A stretch of DNA of 64,000 nucleotides from Lichtheimia corymbifera B2541 (GCA_000697475.1 JNEU01000984.1:62001-126000), one strand, 5' to 3'; positions 35,495 to 46,399 are shown, numbered from the stretch's first letter. Translations and numbers: made by a program. The notes: generated by a model from the sequence alone, not told the origin.

Positions 35495-36842
35495 ATGGTA
35501 CAGCACATGTCAGATACAGCATCCGTCTTATCATCCACGCCAACGTTGATCCATTCGGATGACCCAAGATTTGTGGAGCTTCACAGTGTACGTGAACCAC
35601 GACGACATGATGGTTTCATGCGACTTCAAGAAAGCGAAGATGCACCATCAAAGCGTTTACGTGAATTGATGTTTGGTCCTACTCTCAGGCCATGGTTTAC
35701 GTGGGCATCAGCTGCTACGATGATCATTATCATGATCTTTGAATATGCCAAAAGCCTGGATCTTGCACGCAGCATGATTCAAACCGCTCCGTTTAATCCA
35801 CTCATCGGCCCATCATCCACCGTAAGTAGGAAAATGGGGAAAGGCGAAAAAAAACTGAAACAATGGAGGGGACAATGGGGTCGATTTCTCTTTTGTTTAT
35901 TATTGACGATATGCTATTGTGGCGTGTGTGTGCGTCGTTGTTATGACAATGATTTAATTTTAGGTCTTTATTATCACTGGAGCAAGATATACCCCTTGTA
36001 TGCGTTCAGTACCTTCATGTACCGATCCATCATGTGTTGAATTATGCCAAAACACCCAAGAAGGCTTCCGTTTTTTCAGTGCATTATTCATTCATGCAGG
36101 TCTCATTCATATCGTGCTTGCACTCGTGATTCATTTTTGGATTGGTGCAGGGTTGGAAAGATCTCTGGGCGTCGTGCGGTTTGCCATTTTGTACCTCGTG
36201 CCAGGCACGTTTGGGTTTGTGCTTAGTGCTCTCGTCAGCCCAGCAACTGCAGGTAACACCATGTTTTGCATAAACAAGGTTCCAAATCATGAAAAAGATC
36301 GCTGATGTGATCCATCATAGTCTCGACAGGATGTACGGGATCATTGGTAGGATTAGCGGGGTTCATGCTAGTGGATATGGCATTTCATCCGGACACGGTG
36401 CAAAAACGGCGACTTGTATGTGTGCTATTATCCATACCACTAGCATTCCTTTTTGGCATATTCCCTTACATTGACAACTTTTGTCATCTTGGTAATACAA
36501 AAAACGCGTGCGTGTATTGTGCCATACGGCGTATACTAAGAGATGAACCATGCTATTATCCTATTATAGGTGGGCTTGCTATGGGAATTATTATGGGGTG
36601 TGCACTCGTTCCACAACGTAAAACAAGTTCATGCATCGAATGGTGTATACGGGCTATTGCAGCAAGCATAGCAGTGGCTGTGTTTGCATCATGCTTATAC
36701 GTGTTTTACTCAGTATCAGATCCAACCACGGTAAGGAAGGCGAGCGGGTGAAAAAGGCTTGGTTATTGATTGTTGCTTTTAGATATGTCCAAACTGTAAA
36801 TATTTTTCCTGTGTGCCAGTTAGTAATTGGTGTGAGCTGTAA
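35495..36842 (+). CDS. Rhomboid-family membrane protein, probably proteolytically inactive
   Basis: Exons 35495-35821, 35964-36252, 36321-36491, 36570-36730 and 36783-36842 give 335 residues. A cytosolic N-terminus (about 65 residues) precedes the first helix. The rhomboid core has FFSALFIHAGLIHIVLALVI and GAGLERSLG (loop 1/TM2), STGCTGSLVGLAG (TM4) and NFCHLGGLAMGIIMG (TM6). In active rhomboids TM4 reads GxSG. Here the serine position is threonine (G-C-T-G). The HxxxN oxyanion asparagine of TM2 is replaced (HIVLA). The TM6 histidine is kept. The cysteine-rich tail (CPNCKYFSCVPVSNWCEL) is a separate 60-base exon of a type I have seen on fungal rhomboids. It likely binds or escorts membrane proteins rather than cleaving them. 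Confidence 0.85.
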
Positions 36843-37045
36843 AGAAAGTAATAACAAATGCTTACAACACCTTATGCCATTAATGAGCACAGTGATGGAA
36901 TTTTGTGAAACCGATGACGTCTCGCCGGATATGTTCGGGGCCGAAGTAAAAGAGGAGATGGGGAATTCAAAGCATAAAAAACTGACGCGGCTGACGCACC
37001 TTTTCTCTTGCTTCTTTTTTCTCTTTACTTTATCTTTCATACATC

Positions 37046-37756
37046 ATGGTTAAGGCTGTTGCAGTTATTCGTGGCGATTCCCCTGTCACTGGCACCATCA
37101 CTTTCACTCAAGAATCTGAGAATGCTCCCACCACCGTTGAGGCCACCGTCACTGGTTTGACTGAGGGCAAGCACGGTTTCCACGTCCACGAGTTTGGTGA
37201 CAACACCAACGGTATGTTAGCCGAATATCCCCACCTCGGGGGGTGCGGCACTTTAACCTTGATGTTTAGGATCTGCTTACTCATATGTATCATCTTCAAT
37301 ATCATAGGCTGTACTTCCGCTGGTGCTCACTTCAACCCCTTTGGCAAGAAGCACGGTGCTCCCGAAGCTGAAGAGCGTCATGTTGGTGACTTGGGTAACA
37401 TTGTTGCCTCTGCTGATGGCAAGGCTACCTTGAAGGTTACCGATAACCAAATCAAGTTGATTGGTCCCCACTCTGTTATTGGGTATGTTCTCAACTGGCA
37501 TAATGTATGATAGACACGGTATTCTTACGCAACCATGTTATCATAGCCGTACCGTCGTCGTCCACGCTGCTGAAGATGATCTTGGTCTTGGTGGCCATGA
37601 GCTTTCCTTGACCACTGGCAATGCTGGTGACCGCTGGGCTTGCGGTGTCATTGGTGGTAAAGTATCGAATCGAATCGCGTGGAAATTTCAACCATGCGCT
37701 ACGCGTCGGCATATGACTAATCAATCAATCATCATCTCTTAATAGTCGCCAAGTAA
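37046..37756 (+). CDS. SOD1: Cytosolic Cu/Zn superoxide dismutase
   Basis: Exons 37046-37211, 37308-37482, 37547-37656 and 37746-37756 give 153 residues, the usual size. The last coding exon is 11 bases (V-A-K-stop, with the valine codon split). Copper ligands lie in GFHVHEFGD and in [11 protein letters not shown], zinc ligands in [11 protein letters not shown] and HVGDLGN. The disulfide cysteines are in NGCTSAG and WACGVIG. The active-site arginine is in GNAGDR. Without a signal or presequence it is the cytosolic enzyme, converting superoxide to oxygen and hydrogen peroxide. A TC-rich tract precedes the ATG. If the 11-base exon were skipped, the frame would instead run on into intron sequence. 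Confidence 0.96.
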
Positions 37757-37896
37757 GGTTTTCACAAACAACAATGACTCTCTCTCTCACACACACCACA
37801 CTCCAAAATATCAACAAAGCAATGCAATAATAAAAATCCAAAAATATCCACGTTTGCTTGTATAATCAAGATCATTATTCTATTGGTGGGGGGAAT

Positions 37897-39665
37897 TTAT
37901 TGTCTGAAGGGATTATGCGTGTTTTGTGATTTATATTGGGGTGGTGGTATATGATCTTCATTAGATAACGGTGGAGGAGGAGGTTGTGCAGGTGATAGTT
38001 GTGGTGGTGGATGCGATAATGGGCGAGATGAGGATGGTGGTGTATTATTGGATAGAGTACTGTTGCTAGGTGACGGTGGTGATAGCATAGCGTCTTGGGG
38101 GATAGTCGGTGGTATAGCAGCTGCATTATTTGTATCTGGTGGTGGTGCTTCATACATGGGTGGAGGTTGATCAGGATAGTCGGAAGAAGAGGAGGTGCCA
38201 CCAAACCCATCCACTGGTTGACCAGACAAGATACCATCCACAATGCGTCGACGTTCATTATGCAATGCATTCCTTGTGGATTCAATCGCCACTTGAAGAC
38301 GGCCTTGTGCTCCTTCTGCATATTGCTTGTAATGCCGTACCCATTGAAGAGACTTGTCAGCGTTGTGTCGACATGTAGCAATCAAAGCGAATGTGTGTTG
38401 TGCCTTGGCTGTGTATAAAATGAGCACGTGTTGAAAGATAAACCCATTCACTTATGTTCTGGATTACCTTTCCATGCAACATCCACGTAACTCATGTTGA
38501 TCTGTAGGCTGTTGAGCACCATATTGTTCGTTACAGTGTCGAGTGTCTCGGGATGTGGAATCTCAGGTAGCACTTGTCGTACAATGTTCATTCGCCGTTG
38601 AGCTTCCCAGGCATGTCTTTTCGATACTATGTAATAAGGATTCATTAGCGGCCCATCTCTTTTACAGCATTGATAATTCCAACATACGTTCCAGGCATGC
38701 AGCTTGATGTTCATCCATCATACTCACACCAAACAAATCAAACGGGACATAGTTGATAGCACTATCCAAGGCGCGGATCGTCTTGTTCATTTCACGCTTG
38801 GCCTGGTCCAAGTTGTATTCAGCATCCTTAAATCTACCAGCATCTCGTGCAGCCTATATTACCGGGTATGAATATCCCATAAGAGAATGACAATGATAGA
38901 TGCTCACCGTATTGGATTGTTGAATGTAGTTATCGAGCTCACTTTTCAATTGAGGTTCCAAAGGATAAGAGGGGTCACTGACATCAAAGATCTAAAAACA
39001 AATTCACACGTGTGAAAATCAGTTGACCATCCATGTTCCTCCTCTATTTCACGTACCTCATCCAACAAGCGGTTCAGCTCTTCTCTTGTCTGTCGTATAT
39101 GATCCATTTGCCGTTCGAGGCTAGTTTGCTATTAATGCAATGTGAGCATGTGCGGGGAAGGAAAAACCATACGTCAATGCGCATTGCATAAAAAAAGGGG
39201 GATAGGAGGAGAAAAGTAAACCACACAATACCTTGTCTGTCACAACACCCAATTCAGTTTGAAGTTCCTCAATCTTGCGTTTGCATTGCTGTTCAGTGTC
39301 AAAAGCTTGCTGGTACTTGGCTTGTCCAATGGCTGTCTTTTCACGCTTCTTGCCTGTCAACGTAGCTGCTGCAGACCTTAACGACAGGTGACGCAGCTTG
39401 CGCATATCCTCAAATTCCTTCTTCCTATGATCATCAAAGTTTAATTATATATATCCACTTGGTTAAAAGAGGCAGCGTCTACTTGCGAGTTTTCAATGAG
39501 GGCGCCTAATTCGACTTGCTTGGAACGAATTTGTTCAGTGAGACGATCTCGTTCGGCAGTGCATCCTTCCAGCTCAAGGTTGTATTCGTGTTCTCTCGCA
39601 AGTTCTTTGGATAGCTTCTGATACTGTGATGCTCGATCGTTGACACGAGCGGCGATGGTGGTCAT
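37897..39665 (-). CDS. Coiled-coil protein with proline-rich tail, function unknown
   Basis: Seven exons give 454 residues: 39665-39483, 39420-39232, 39128-39057, 38991-38908, 38853-38688, 38626-38468 and 38408-37897. Residues 1-280 are almost entirely charged alpha-helix (for example SKELAREHEYNLELEGCTAE, then RKLRHLSLRSAAATLTGKKR and QTREELNRLLDE). The tail from about 330 is low-complexity: PPPMYEAPPPD, SPPSPSNSTLS, PPPPPLSNEDHIPPPQY. PPxY-like pieces could bind WW or SH3 domains of ubiquitin-ligase or cortical proteins, which is inference. Helical fungal proteins of this make-up exist but I cannot name one. The first intron's acceptor (GGAAG) is unusual, so about 14 residues there are uncertain. 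Confidence 0.7.
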
Positions 39666-39924
39666 TTTCAAAGAGTAGTTTGTAAAGAGAAAGTGAAAAT
39701 AGAGTTGGCGGAGAACGTGTAATGGAAGGAGGAAAGAACAGCCGTTTTGCCAGCAGACGATGAGCTCACAATGATGCCTAATCTCCTCCGATAGTAATCA
39801 ACAACAACTCTTGTTTCCTTCTTGTTTATATGTTGACGAATAGTAATAAATGTTGACTATTTAAAATATTCTCATTCACTTGTTTGTGCCGTTTCTATCT
39901 TCCCTTCCCAGAAGTACCAAATGG

Positions 39925-40355
39925 ATGGAACATTCTCTAACACTGCCCGATTCATACTCTATTGGTGAAAAACATTGCCAAGAATTGAAGACAGCTCAGC
40001 ATACCATGTGCATCATTCAATCGGAAAATATCATTGTTCCCGAGAAAGTGTATTGATCGTCTTTGTTCCTGTGGTCATCGGCTACAATAACAACAAGCGC
40101 TTGTATGGGATGAGGAGGAACATTGGCCTTGCTTGGGTAGACACTGGAAATAAGCCAACCACTTTGTTTGCATCAACATACCAAGCTGGAAGCGGAAGCA
40201 ACCCCATGTGGTTAGATTTGTGCAACATAGCCACAATGATTGATGGCAAAGTGGCTCGACCGTCATTGTTGCTGTTGGCTGTTCCTGGTAAAGAGGCTCA
40301 TATGTTGTACGTTTCCCACTTTTTATTTTGCATACATCCCTCTTTCAAATTGTGA
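39925..40355 (+). CDS. Hypothetical protein (126 residues), unrecognised
   Basis: Exons 39925-40047 and 40098-40355 are joined by a 50-base intron with GT and AG ends in phase 0. The product begins MEHSLTLPDSYSIGEKHCQE and contains RRNIGLAWVDTGNKPTTLFA and NPMWLDLCNIATMIDGK. The composition is strongly protein-like, and reading through the intron would need a non-ATG start. The gene may be longer: GTGGCT after MIDGK and GTAAAG after AVPG could be donors, in which case the last 30 residues given here are intron. No domain was recognised. It lies head-to-head with the coiled-coil gene, 259 bases away. Confidence 0.4.
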
Positions 40356-42088
40356 TTACTGTAATGAGGAAATTATAATAAACGTTCGTTGGACGGAATG
40401 AGAGCAATCAAGCGAATGACCAAAGTAGTGATATAGTTGTAGATGGCTACTGTAAGCGCCAAGCATAAGTTTCGTTCTTTTTATAAAAGGGAAGCTTCCT
40501 GTGATTCTTGATTCGAAATGGCCGATCAAGGCTGCGCCTATGACAGCCCTGAAAAGTACTTTTTGGTCAGCGATCACGTTTTCGTTTAGGATCGGCACAT
40601 GGATTATTGCATAACAGGCTGATTACAGAGATCAAAAGCAAGGTAAGGATACGATCGCATAGGACATTAATGTGTAGATACCGCAATGCTCACCATCCAA
40701 TGTTGAATCAGCTACTCGGATTCACATTCACCGACGCTTCTTTCATGTTCATTATTGATTACGAGGCTTTTTAGAGAGGTAACAGGATTACCATTTAGCA
40801 AACATTATACCCAAACTCGGCGGTGTCAATACTAACATATTTGAGCAAGAGCTGTGAGGCGCAATCTTATTGCGAAGATCTTGAGCCATGGCGGTTATTG
40901 ACATCCCAACCTATACGTCGATTTTTCCTCTGTTTGATCATAAATGGATCATCCAATTCTTTTCAGCCATGACCATGATGACATCTTTTGCTATCAATAT
41001 CATTGCCTAGCAGATCACTTTTTTTCTCTCCTATATCAGTATTTAGAGTACAACAGTTTCATCTAGGATAGAAGCAACTACTCATTCTCTTTCACAATGA
41101 CCCCCAAATACCGATCTTTGTACACAAGGTTATATAGTAATGAAAGTAATCGTCATAATGAAAGCATCTCCTCTCCTTGAAGTATCATGCAAAGATGGGT
41201 CCGTCATCGAATGGAAAGAGTAGAAGGAAAGATGCATCATACAAGCCCGTCATGTTTCAACTTGGTAAATATAGTATCATCATCCTTTCATTGCTCTTGG
41301 AAGTAATCAACACCACGCCACCTGCCTATACAATGATCTGATAATTTCATTGTATCCTTACTCCTATCGCAGCTGCTGCTGTCACAGCCAACACATCTTC
41401 GATGGAAAGCTTCCAAAGAATATTGCACACCCCCTTTTAACTACACATGTATACTTTTTATAGCGCTCACGCTGTGCTGAATGTATTTACCAGGCACCCG
41501 TGGATAAGCGGCTAGACCCGTACAACAGACCAATACATTTACGGGTGAACGGGCTGAGTGATAACTTGGCTTGGACCATCCATAACCCCATTTCTTGCAA
41601 ACACCTGGTATAGAGCAAGAAGGAGTTGATGAAACAAAACTAGTTGATTCACGTGTAATGCCATTGTTGCAATGCAGTTACCACTTTCTCAGAATATGTG
41701 GATGTGATGGATTACCGCTAATCCCCCCTTTCATCTTTGCTGCTGCTGATATAATTATAGGTGCACCTGAAGACCATATACATAATATCGGCACATGACT
41801 GCACATGAATATTGAAAATGGGCATCACCACGTGCATTGACGTGTTGATGCAATCTTGTTCATTTTGTCTGGTGGTACATGTGAGAGACAAAAGTATAGT
41901 GTACAAGAATGTGGTGTGGAAAATGATTGATATTGATACAAATGAGTGTGATGGGGGCGAAGGGGGAGAAAGATAAGAGAGAGAGCAATTGAAAGCTCTG
42001 TGCAAAATATATATGGGTTCTCAAAAGATACGCCAATGGTTAAACCAAGGCAGGTGTTGATCAGGCTTGTATGCTGAAACGACGTCTT
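40356..42088. other. Intergenic region, 1.7 kb
   Basis: AT-rich, many stops in all frames, no splice-consistent gene found. If the preceding hypothetical gene has further exons they would fall in its first few hundred bases. The far end is the 3' UTR of the RlpA-like gene. Confidence 0.4.
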
Positions 42089-42670
42089 TTATACTTCGTA
42101 CCACTTGATCTTGCCAACACCCTTGTTCATGTCGCCAACTACTTTCTTGAAGACCTTAGGAGTCAGATCAAGGTCTCCATACTTGCAGCCAGGGCATGCA
42201 TCATTGATCTATTCATCCAAATAAGTATTCAATGTGAAGATGATATTTGCGGATGTTCTCATTTTACCTTGACAGTGGCAGAACCCTTGGGACCCTATGT
42301 AGTAAAAGAAATAAGTAAAAGAAAAACGAAACGAGCATATAACATGATGCTTACAACTACTTTTATCTTCCTTCCACACCACTTGCTCTTCTTGTTCATG
42401 TTACCGTATTGCTTATGGTTCAAAGCAACGATCATTGAATTGCTGTTCTCCTTGGGACCACATGCACCATAGACACCGCCCTCAGTTTCGGGAACAAACT
42501 ATATATCCATTGGAATAAGTATATAGATGCCTCTATACTACATGCAATTCTGAATTTACCCAAGTTGCAGTTCCATGGTAATTCTTACGTCTCTTTTCGA
42601 GGGAGACGGGTGCAGCGGTAACGGACAAGACAGCCAAGATGAGAGCGAGGAAAAGTGCAATTCGAAGCAT
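42089..42670 (-). CDS. Secreted RlpA-like double-psi beta-barrel (barwin/expansin-type) protein
   Basis: Exons 42670-42560, 42498-42355, 42294-42268 (27 bases) and 42208-42089 give 133 residues. A signal peptide (MLRIALFLALILAVLSVTAA) is followed by a KR site (SLEKRRK) suiting Kex2 processing. The mature domain has the DPBB pattern: YHGTATWFVPETEGGVYGAC, then NSMIVALNH...CGRKIKV, KGSATVKINDACPGCKYGDL and DLTPKVFKK...GKIKWYEV. Four cysteines pair as in barwin-like domains. The acidic residue of the D-x-C-P-x-C segment is kept (ND-ACPGC). Such small secreted fungal proteins act at or near the cell wall. Some are plant-interaction factors, but no role can be assigned here. No single frame exceeds 50 residues, so ORF scanning misses it. 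Confidence 0.85.
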
Positions 42671-43312
42671 TGTTGTTAATTGTTGTCAATTGTAGATAGA
42701 AATGAAAGTGATGGGGGGTTGTTTGAATAAAATCAAAAAAGAACGACCAGCGTTAATAAAGAGAGGGAAGATGAAAAAATTTATGTTGAAAGAAGCCAAT
42801 GCAATTGAGGATCAAGCGTCTTTTATATCATTGCGAATTCTGACAATTGCGTGTCGCCCTCCTGGTCAATTAGGTGACACAAGATATATTGACCACTGTA
42901 AACAACGCCTAGCCGACGATGTTTTTCCATGGATTCTGAATGCTGTGTCCTGTGCCTTATACCCCTTGCTCCGATTATTGTTGCACTTGTGCCCCAGACC
43001 CGTCAATTTATTTGCCCAAAAACGGGGGGTAATCCTTCCTGGCAGACGCCACGTTTTCCCAAAGATGAGGAGAGTAAAAAAAAGGAGATGAATGGTGTGT
43101 ATGTGTGGCCATTGTGTGCATGATGCGCGCGCATGTTATATTAACATGTTTTTCGTCATTGTAATCCGCATTGACGGACACATGGTAAGATACCTTTTCA
43201 AAATGTTTAGCTCCTTTGTCCCTATTTCGGTCCGATGACATGTAAATCTAGGACTTTGTGTACCCTTATTGGCAATTGGGCTATTCAGCATCGTTCCCAA
43301 GAGGATTCATAG
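42671..43312. other. Region between the RlpA-like gene and an orphan gene
   Basis: A plus-strand frame (42702-43091) is long (129 codons) but lies in the promoter of the secreted protein gene and has no recognisable features. The 5' exon of the following orphan gene should lie at 43100-43300. One candidate is an ATG at 43182 starting a hydrophobic peptide, MVRYLFKMFSSFVPI. Confidence 0.35.
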
Positions 43313-44215
43313 CGGTCGGCATCTGTTGGGAGTTGTGCGATCATCATAGAGATTGGCGTTCGTGTGTGTATTTACTAATGCTACAAGTTGTACATCTGCA
43401 CAGCCCCATCAATTTCCGCTGATGATGGATCCCGCACTCAATTAAGTGCAATTGCCCTTTTAGAAACCCGAGGTGAAACAATCCTTTTACGTATGCACCC
43501 TTCGCATATACAGGAGGGAAAAATCAAGCTCATAGGCTGCAAGTCATCAGAACCAGATTTTTTTATGACTTACGCGCAAACAAGACCACCGCTGGATAAG
43601 GTGAGTGAGCCTATTTCTTAGTGGCTTATTGCACGCCCTTCGGACTTGTCTTCTCCTGCAATTTGATGTGCAGTGTTAGAAAGCACAGCGATCCATCCAC
43701 CTTTCCTTACTCAAGCTAATCCTAAACACCCTCTTTTCTAGTATGCTCGACCGTTCATTACAAATATCCAAGTCTATTTCGCATTAATCCACACTCCAAC
43801 GAAGAACACTCCTATTATGTCAAGTTTGCACAATCAAACATGGTATGCTTAATATGCCAGAAAGGGTCAGCGCATCCGAATGCATATATGTACTGACAAG
43901 GATCTCAGGCTTGACATTTGAGGTACCTGGATGGACATTCTCTGCTATTAAAAACAAATATACACTGGATGGCCCACGCATGATGATCTTTTCAATAAAG
44001 ATACTTTCAAATCCACTGATCATTTCTGTCCAATTAACCATACCATGCTAACGTTGAAAACTATTCCATATCATCTATCATAGACGAACACTATTAAGGG
44101 GAAGGATCCATCATGCACTCTTCTACCAATAACATTGGTCATTCCAAGTACAGTTTCTCGACTGTGTTACACAACAAGCGCGTCTGCATCTTTAGCTTTA
44201 TTAGTGGCTAGCTAA
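43313..44215 (+). CDS. Unrecognised multi-exon gene, 5' end unresolved
   Basis: Five exons fit in phase: 43313-43361, 43404-43600, 43742-43842, 43901-44027 and 44084-44215, about 201 residues. The second acceptor has a TACTAAT branch site and the last intron a GCTAAC branch site at normal distances, which supports real splicing. Visible segments include SADDGSRTQLSAIALLETRG, KIKLIGCKSSEPDFF, YARPFITNIQVYFALIHTPT, VPGWTFSAIKNKYTLDGPRM and a serine/alanine-rich hydrophobic C-terminus (TTSASASLALLVAS) that could be a GPI signal. Beta-strand-like composition predominates. The donor of the fourth intron (GTCCAA) is weak. The family is unknown, and a decaying gene cannot be excluded. It borders the inverted-repeat region. 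Confidence 0.45.
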
Positions 44216-44319
44216 TTCACAATGAACAATGACCACTTATCATATACTATCATGGCTACAGCATATGTAAAACACAAAGATCATCATAATTAAAAATCCT
44301 ACAATGAAGCATGGGTCTT

Positions 44320-45296
44320 CAATCGAACAAAGTTGCTCGTCGGGGTGAAGCGCACCTTGGGTGCAAGTTTCACGATCAACCTCGTCGATCCTAGATTTCG
44401 CAGTGTCACCACCAGCCAAAGTGGATCGTGGGTCGACCTCTTCAACTTTGGCTGGTGGTGACATTGGGTGAATCTGAGAATGGCCACGACGATCGTGAAA
44501 CTTCTACACAAGGTGCGCTTCACCCCGCCGAGCAACTTTGTTCGATTGTAGACCCCACGTTTCATTGTAGAATTTTTAGTTATGGGCATCTTTATGTTTT
44601 ACATATGCTGAAAAGCATGATGTTATATGACAAGTGATCTTTGCTCATTGTCAAGTAGGTAGACCCTGATAGAGCCGAAGATGCACAGGGCCGTGCTTGT
44701 CTAACACAGCTCATTTGCATGATACTTCGCAATGAACAAACACCACTTATCATAAGCATCACGCTTTCAGCATATGCAAAAAGGTTAAGTGCCTGCATCT
44801 AGAATTGGCAAGCTTGTTCGTGAAACTTGATTCAAAAGGTGCGCTCTACCACGACGAGCAATATTATTCTATGAAAGATCGCATGTTTCATTGTAAAGTT
44901 TAGAGATAAATGCACTTTCTTGTTATTGCATATGCTGAAAGCATAATGTTATATGACAAGTGGTGTTTGTTCATTGCGAAGTATCATGCAAATGAGCTGT
45001 GTTAGACAAGCACGGCCCTGTGCATCTTCGGCTCTATCAGGGTCCTCCTACTTGACAATGAACAAAGGTCACTTGTCATATAACATCATGCTTTTCAGCA
45101 TATGTAAAACATAAAGATGCCCATAACTAAAAATTCTACAATGAAACGTGGGGTCTACAATCGAACAAAGTTGAAGAGGTCGACCCACGATCCACTTTGG
45201 CTGGTGGTGACACTGCGAAATCTAGGATCGACGAGGTTGATCGTGAAACTTGCACCCAAGGTGCGCTTCACCCCGACGAGCAACTTTGTTCGATTG
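44320..45296. repeat. Nested near-perfect inverted repeats (foldback structure)
   Basis: Two pairs of arms are nested. The outer pair, 44320-44449 and 45167-45296, is an exact reverse complement over 130 bases. The inner pair, 44533-44748 and 44958-45173, matches over about 216 bases with only a few mismatches. The centre (about 44749-44957) is about 210 bases and itself contains a diverged copy of the arm sequence. No transposase frame lies between the arms. The low divergence means recent formation or ongoing correction. A foldback/MITE-like element, or head-to-head insertion of two copies of one element, are the simplest explanations. Confidence 0.85.
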
Positions 45297-45350
45297 TAGA
45301 CCCCACGTTTCATTGTAAAGTTTAGAGATACAGGTACCTTTATGTTTTTA

Positions 45351-45525
45351 CATATGCTGTAAATGTGATGCTATATGGAGAGTGGTGTCTGTTCATTGTG
45401 AAGTATCATGCAAATGAGCTATTTTGCACAAAGAAGTCCGTCTGCATCTTCCGCTCTATCAGGGTCAAGCTACTTCGCAATGAACAAACACCACTCTCTA
45501 TATAGCATCACGCTTACAGCATATG
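45351..45525. repeat. Additional inverted repeat sharing the same module
   Basis: Arms 45351-45405 and 45471-45525 (55 bases) are reverse complements with about five mismatches. They carry the same motif found in the neighbouring foldback: CATATGCTG..., a variable core, then GTTCATTG(C/T)GAAGTA. Between them lies a CTCTATCAGGGTC segment also present near 44668 and 45032. This shows a repeat module reused several times in the region. Confidence 0.8.
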
Positions 45526-45554
45526 TAAAACATAAAGGCGCCTGTTTCTCCAAA

Positions 45555-46180
45555 TTTCCATAATGATGTGTAGAGGCTTTATGAGAACGATGTTGATCAG
45601 CATGACCGAGAGCACCTCCTGACCAAGTTTCGATGTCCCCACCAGCAATATCGGCGCGCACGGCCGTACACCCTATTTATGTTACCATCCCTTCGTCGTC
45701 TCTCCCACATTCAATGTTTTCATAATGAACTTCGGGGTCTTTATGGGAACGAAATTGCTCGGCGTGGTTGAAATAGTGTTGTGTAAAAGTTTCAGGTTCG
45801 AGGTGGGCAATCTCGGGGAACAGGAGCGCCTACACTACTTTTCTCTTCGTCCCTCCTACATTTGGGCTGGCCGGCATTCAAAATGTTCATAATGAACCAT
45901 GCGGTTTTTAAATGAATGGAGTTGATCAGCATGTCCCAAGTACCTTCTGACCAAGTTTCAAGTGCGAGATGGGGGATCTTAAGAAACTACATACTAATTG
46001 ACTTTTTCATAAATCCGGCGCTATCCCAATTTCCGCCCATCATAGTAAACCCCACATTATGCTCTTCCTTTCGAAATTTTCAAATGAAGTGTGGGTTCTT
46101 TTTTAAGGCAAAGTTGTTCAGCAAGCCCTAAAGCATATTGTGTGAAAGTCTGAGGTTCGAAACAGGCAATCCCAATATCA
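45555..46180 (+). repeat. Diverged tandem-like repeat units
   Basis: Four stretches, about 45560-45650, 45715-45825, 45885-45985 and 46070-46175, share an order of blocks: TTC(A)ATAATGAA..., a GGGTCTTTATG-like block, GAACGA(A)NTTG(CT/AT)C(G/A)GC, a GCACCT-like block, AAGTTTC(A)GGTTCGAG, then GGGCAATC. The same blocks occur inside the foldback arms (around 44310-44400 and 44500-44560). Identity between units is moderate. They look like old copies of one short element. Confidence 0.55.
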
Positions 46181-46399
46181 TGCATTGATATCTCAGTGTA
46201 TATAGATATGTCTGACTGCCTGACAGAATTAATTCCCACCTCTTCCACTCCGACTTTATTTCCCTCTTCTTCCCATTCTCAATTGTTGATGCATTCAAGT
46301 ACGACTACCATCTACGCACGATTGTCCTGCTTCAACCCATCATGTCGATCCTACCACTGTCTTGATCCGAATGTCTTTGATTGAATGGCAAGTTCCATG

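Noticed and set aside
42702..43091. 129-codon plus-strand frame upstream of the RlpA-like gene
   Set aside because: Composition is not protein-like, there are no recognisable motifs, and it occupies the promoter of the secreted protein gene.
45780..46175. tRNA genes suggested by GGTTCGA-like sequences
   Set aside because: No cloverleaf stems or proper A box could be found around them. They belong to the repeat family.
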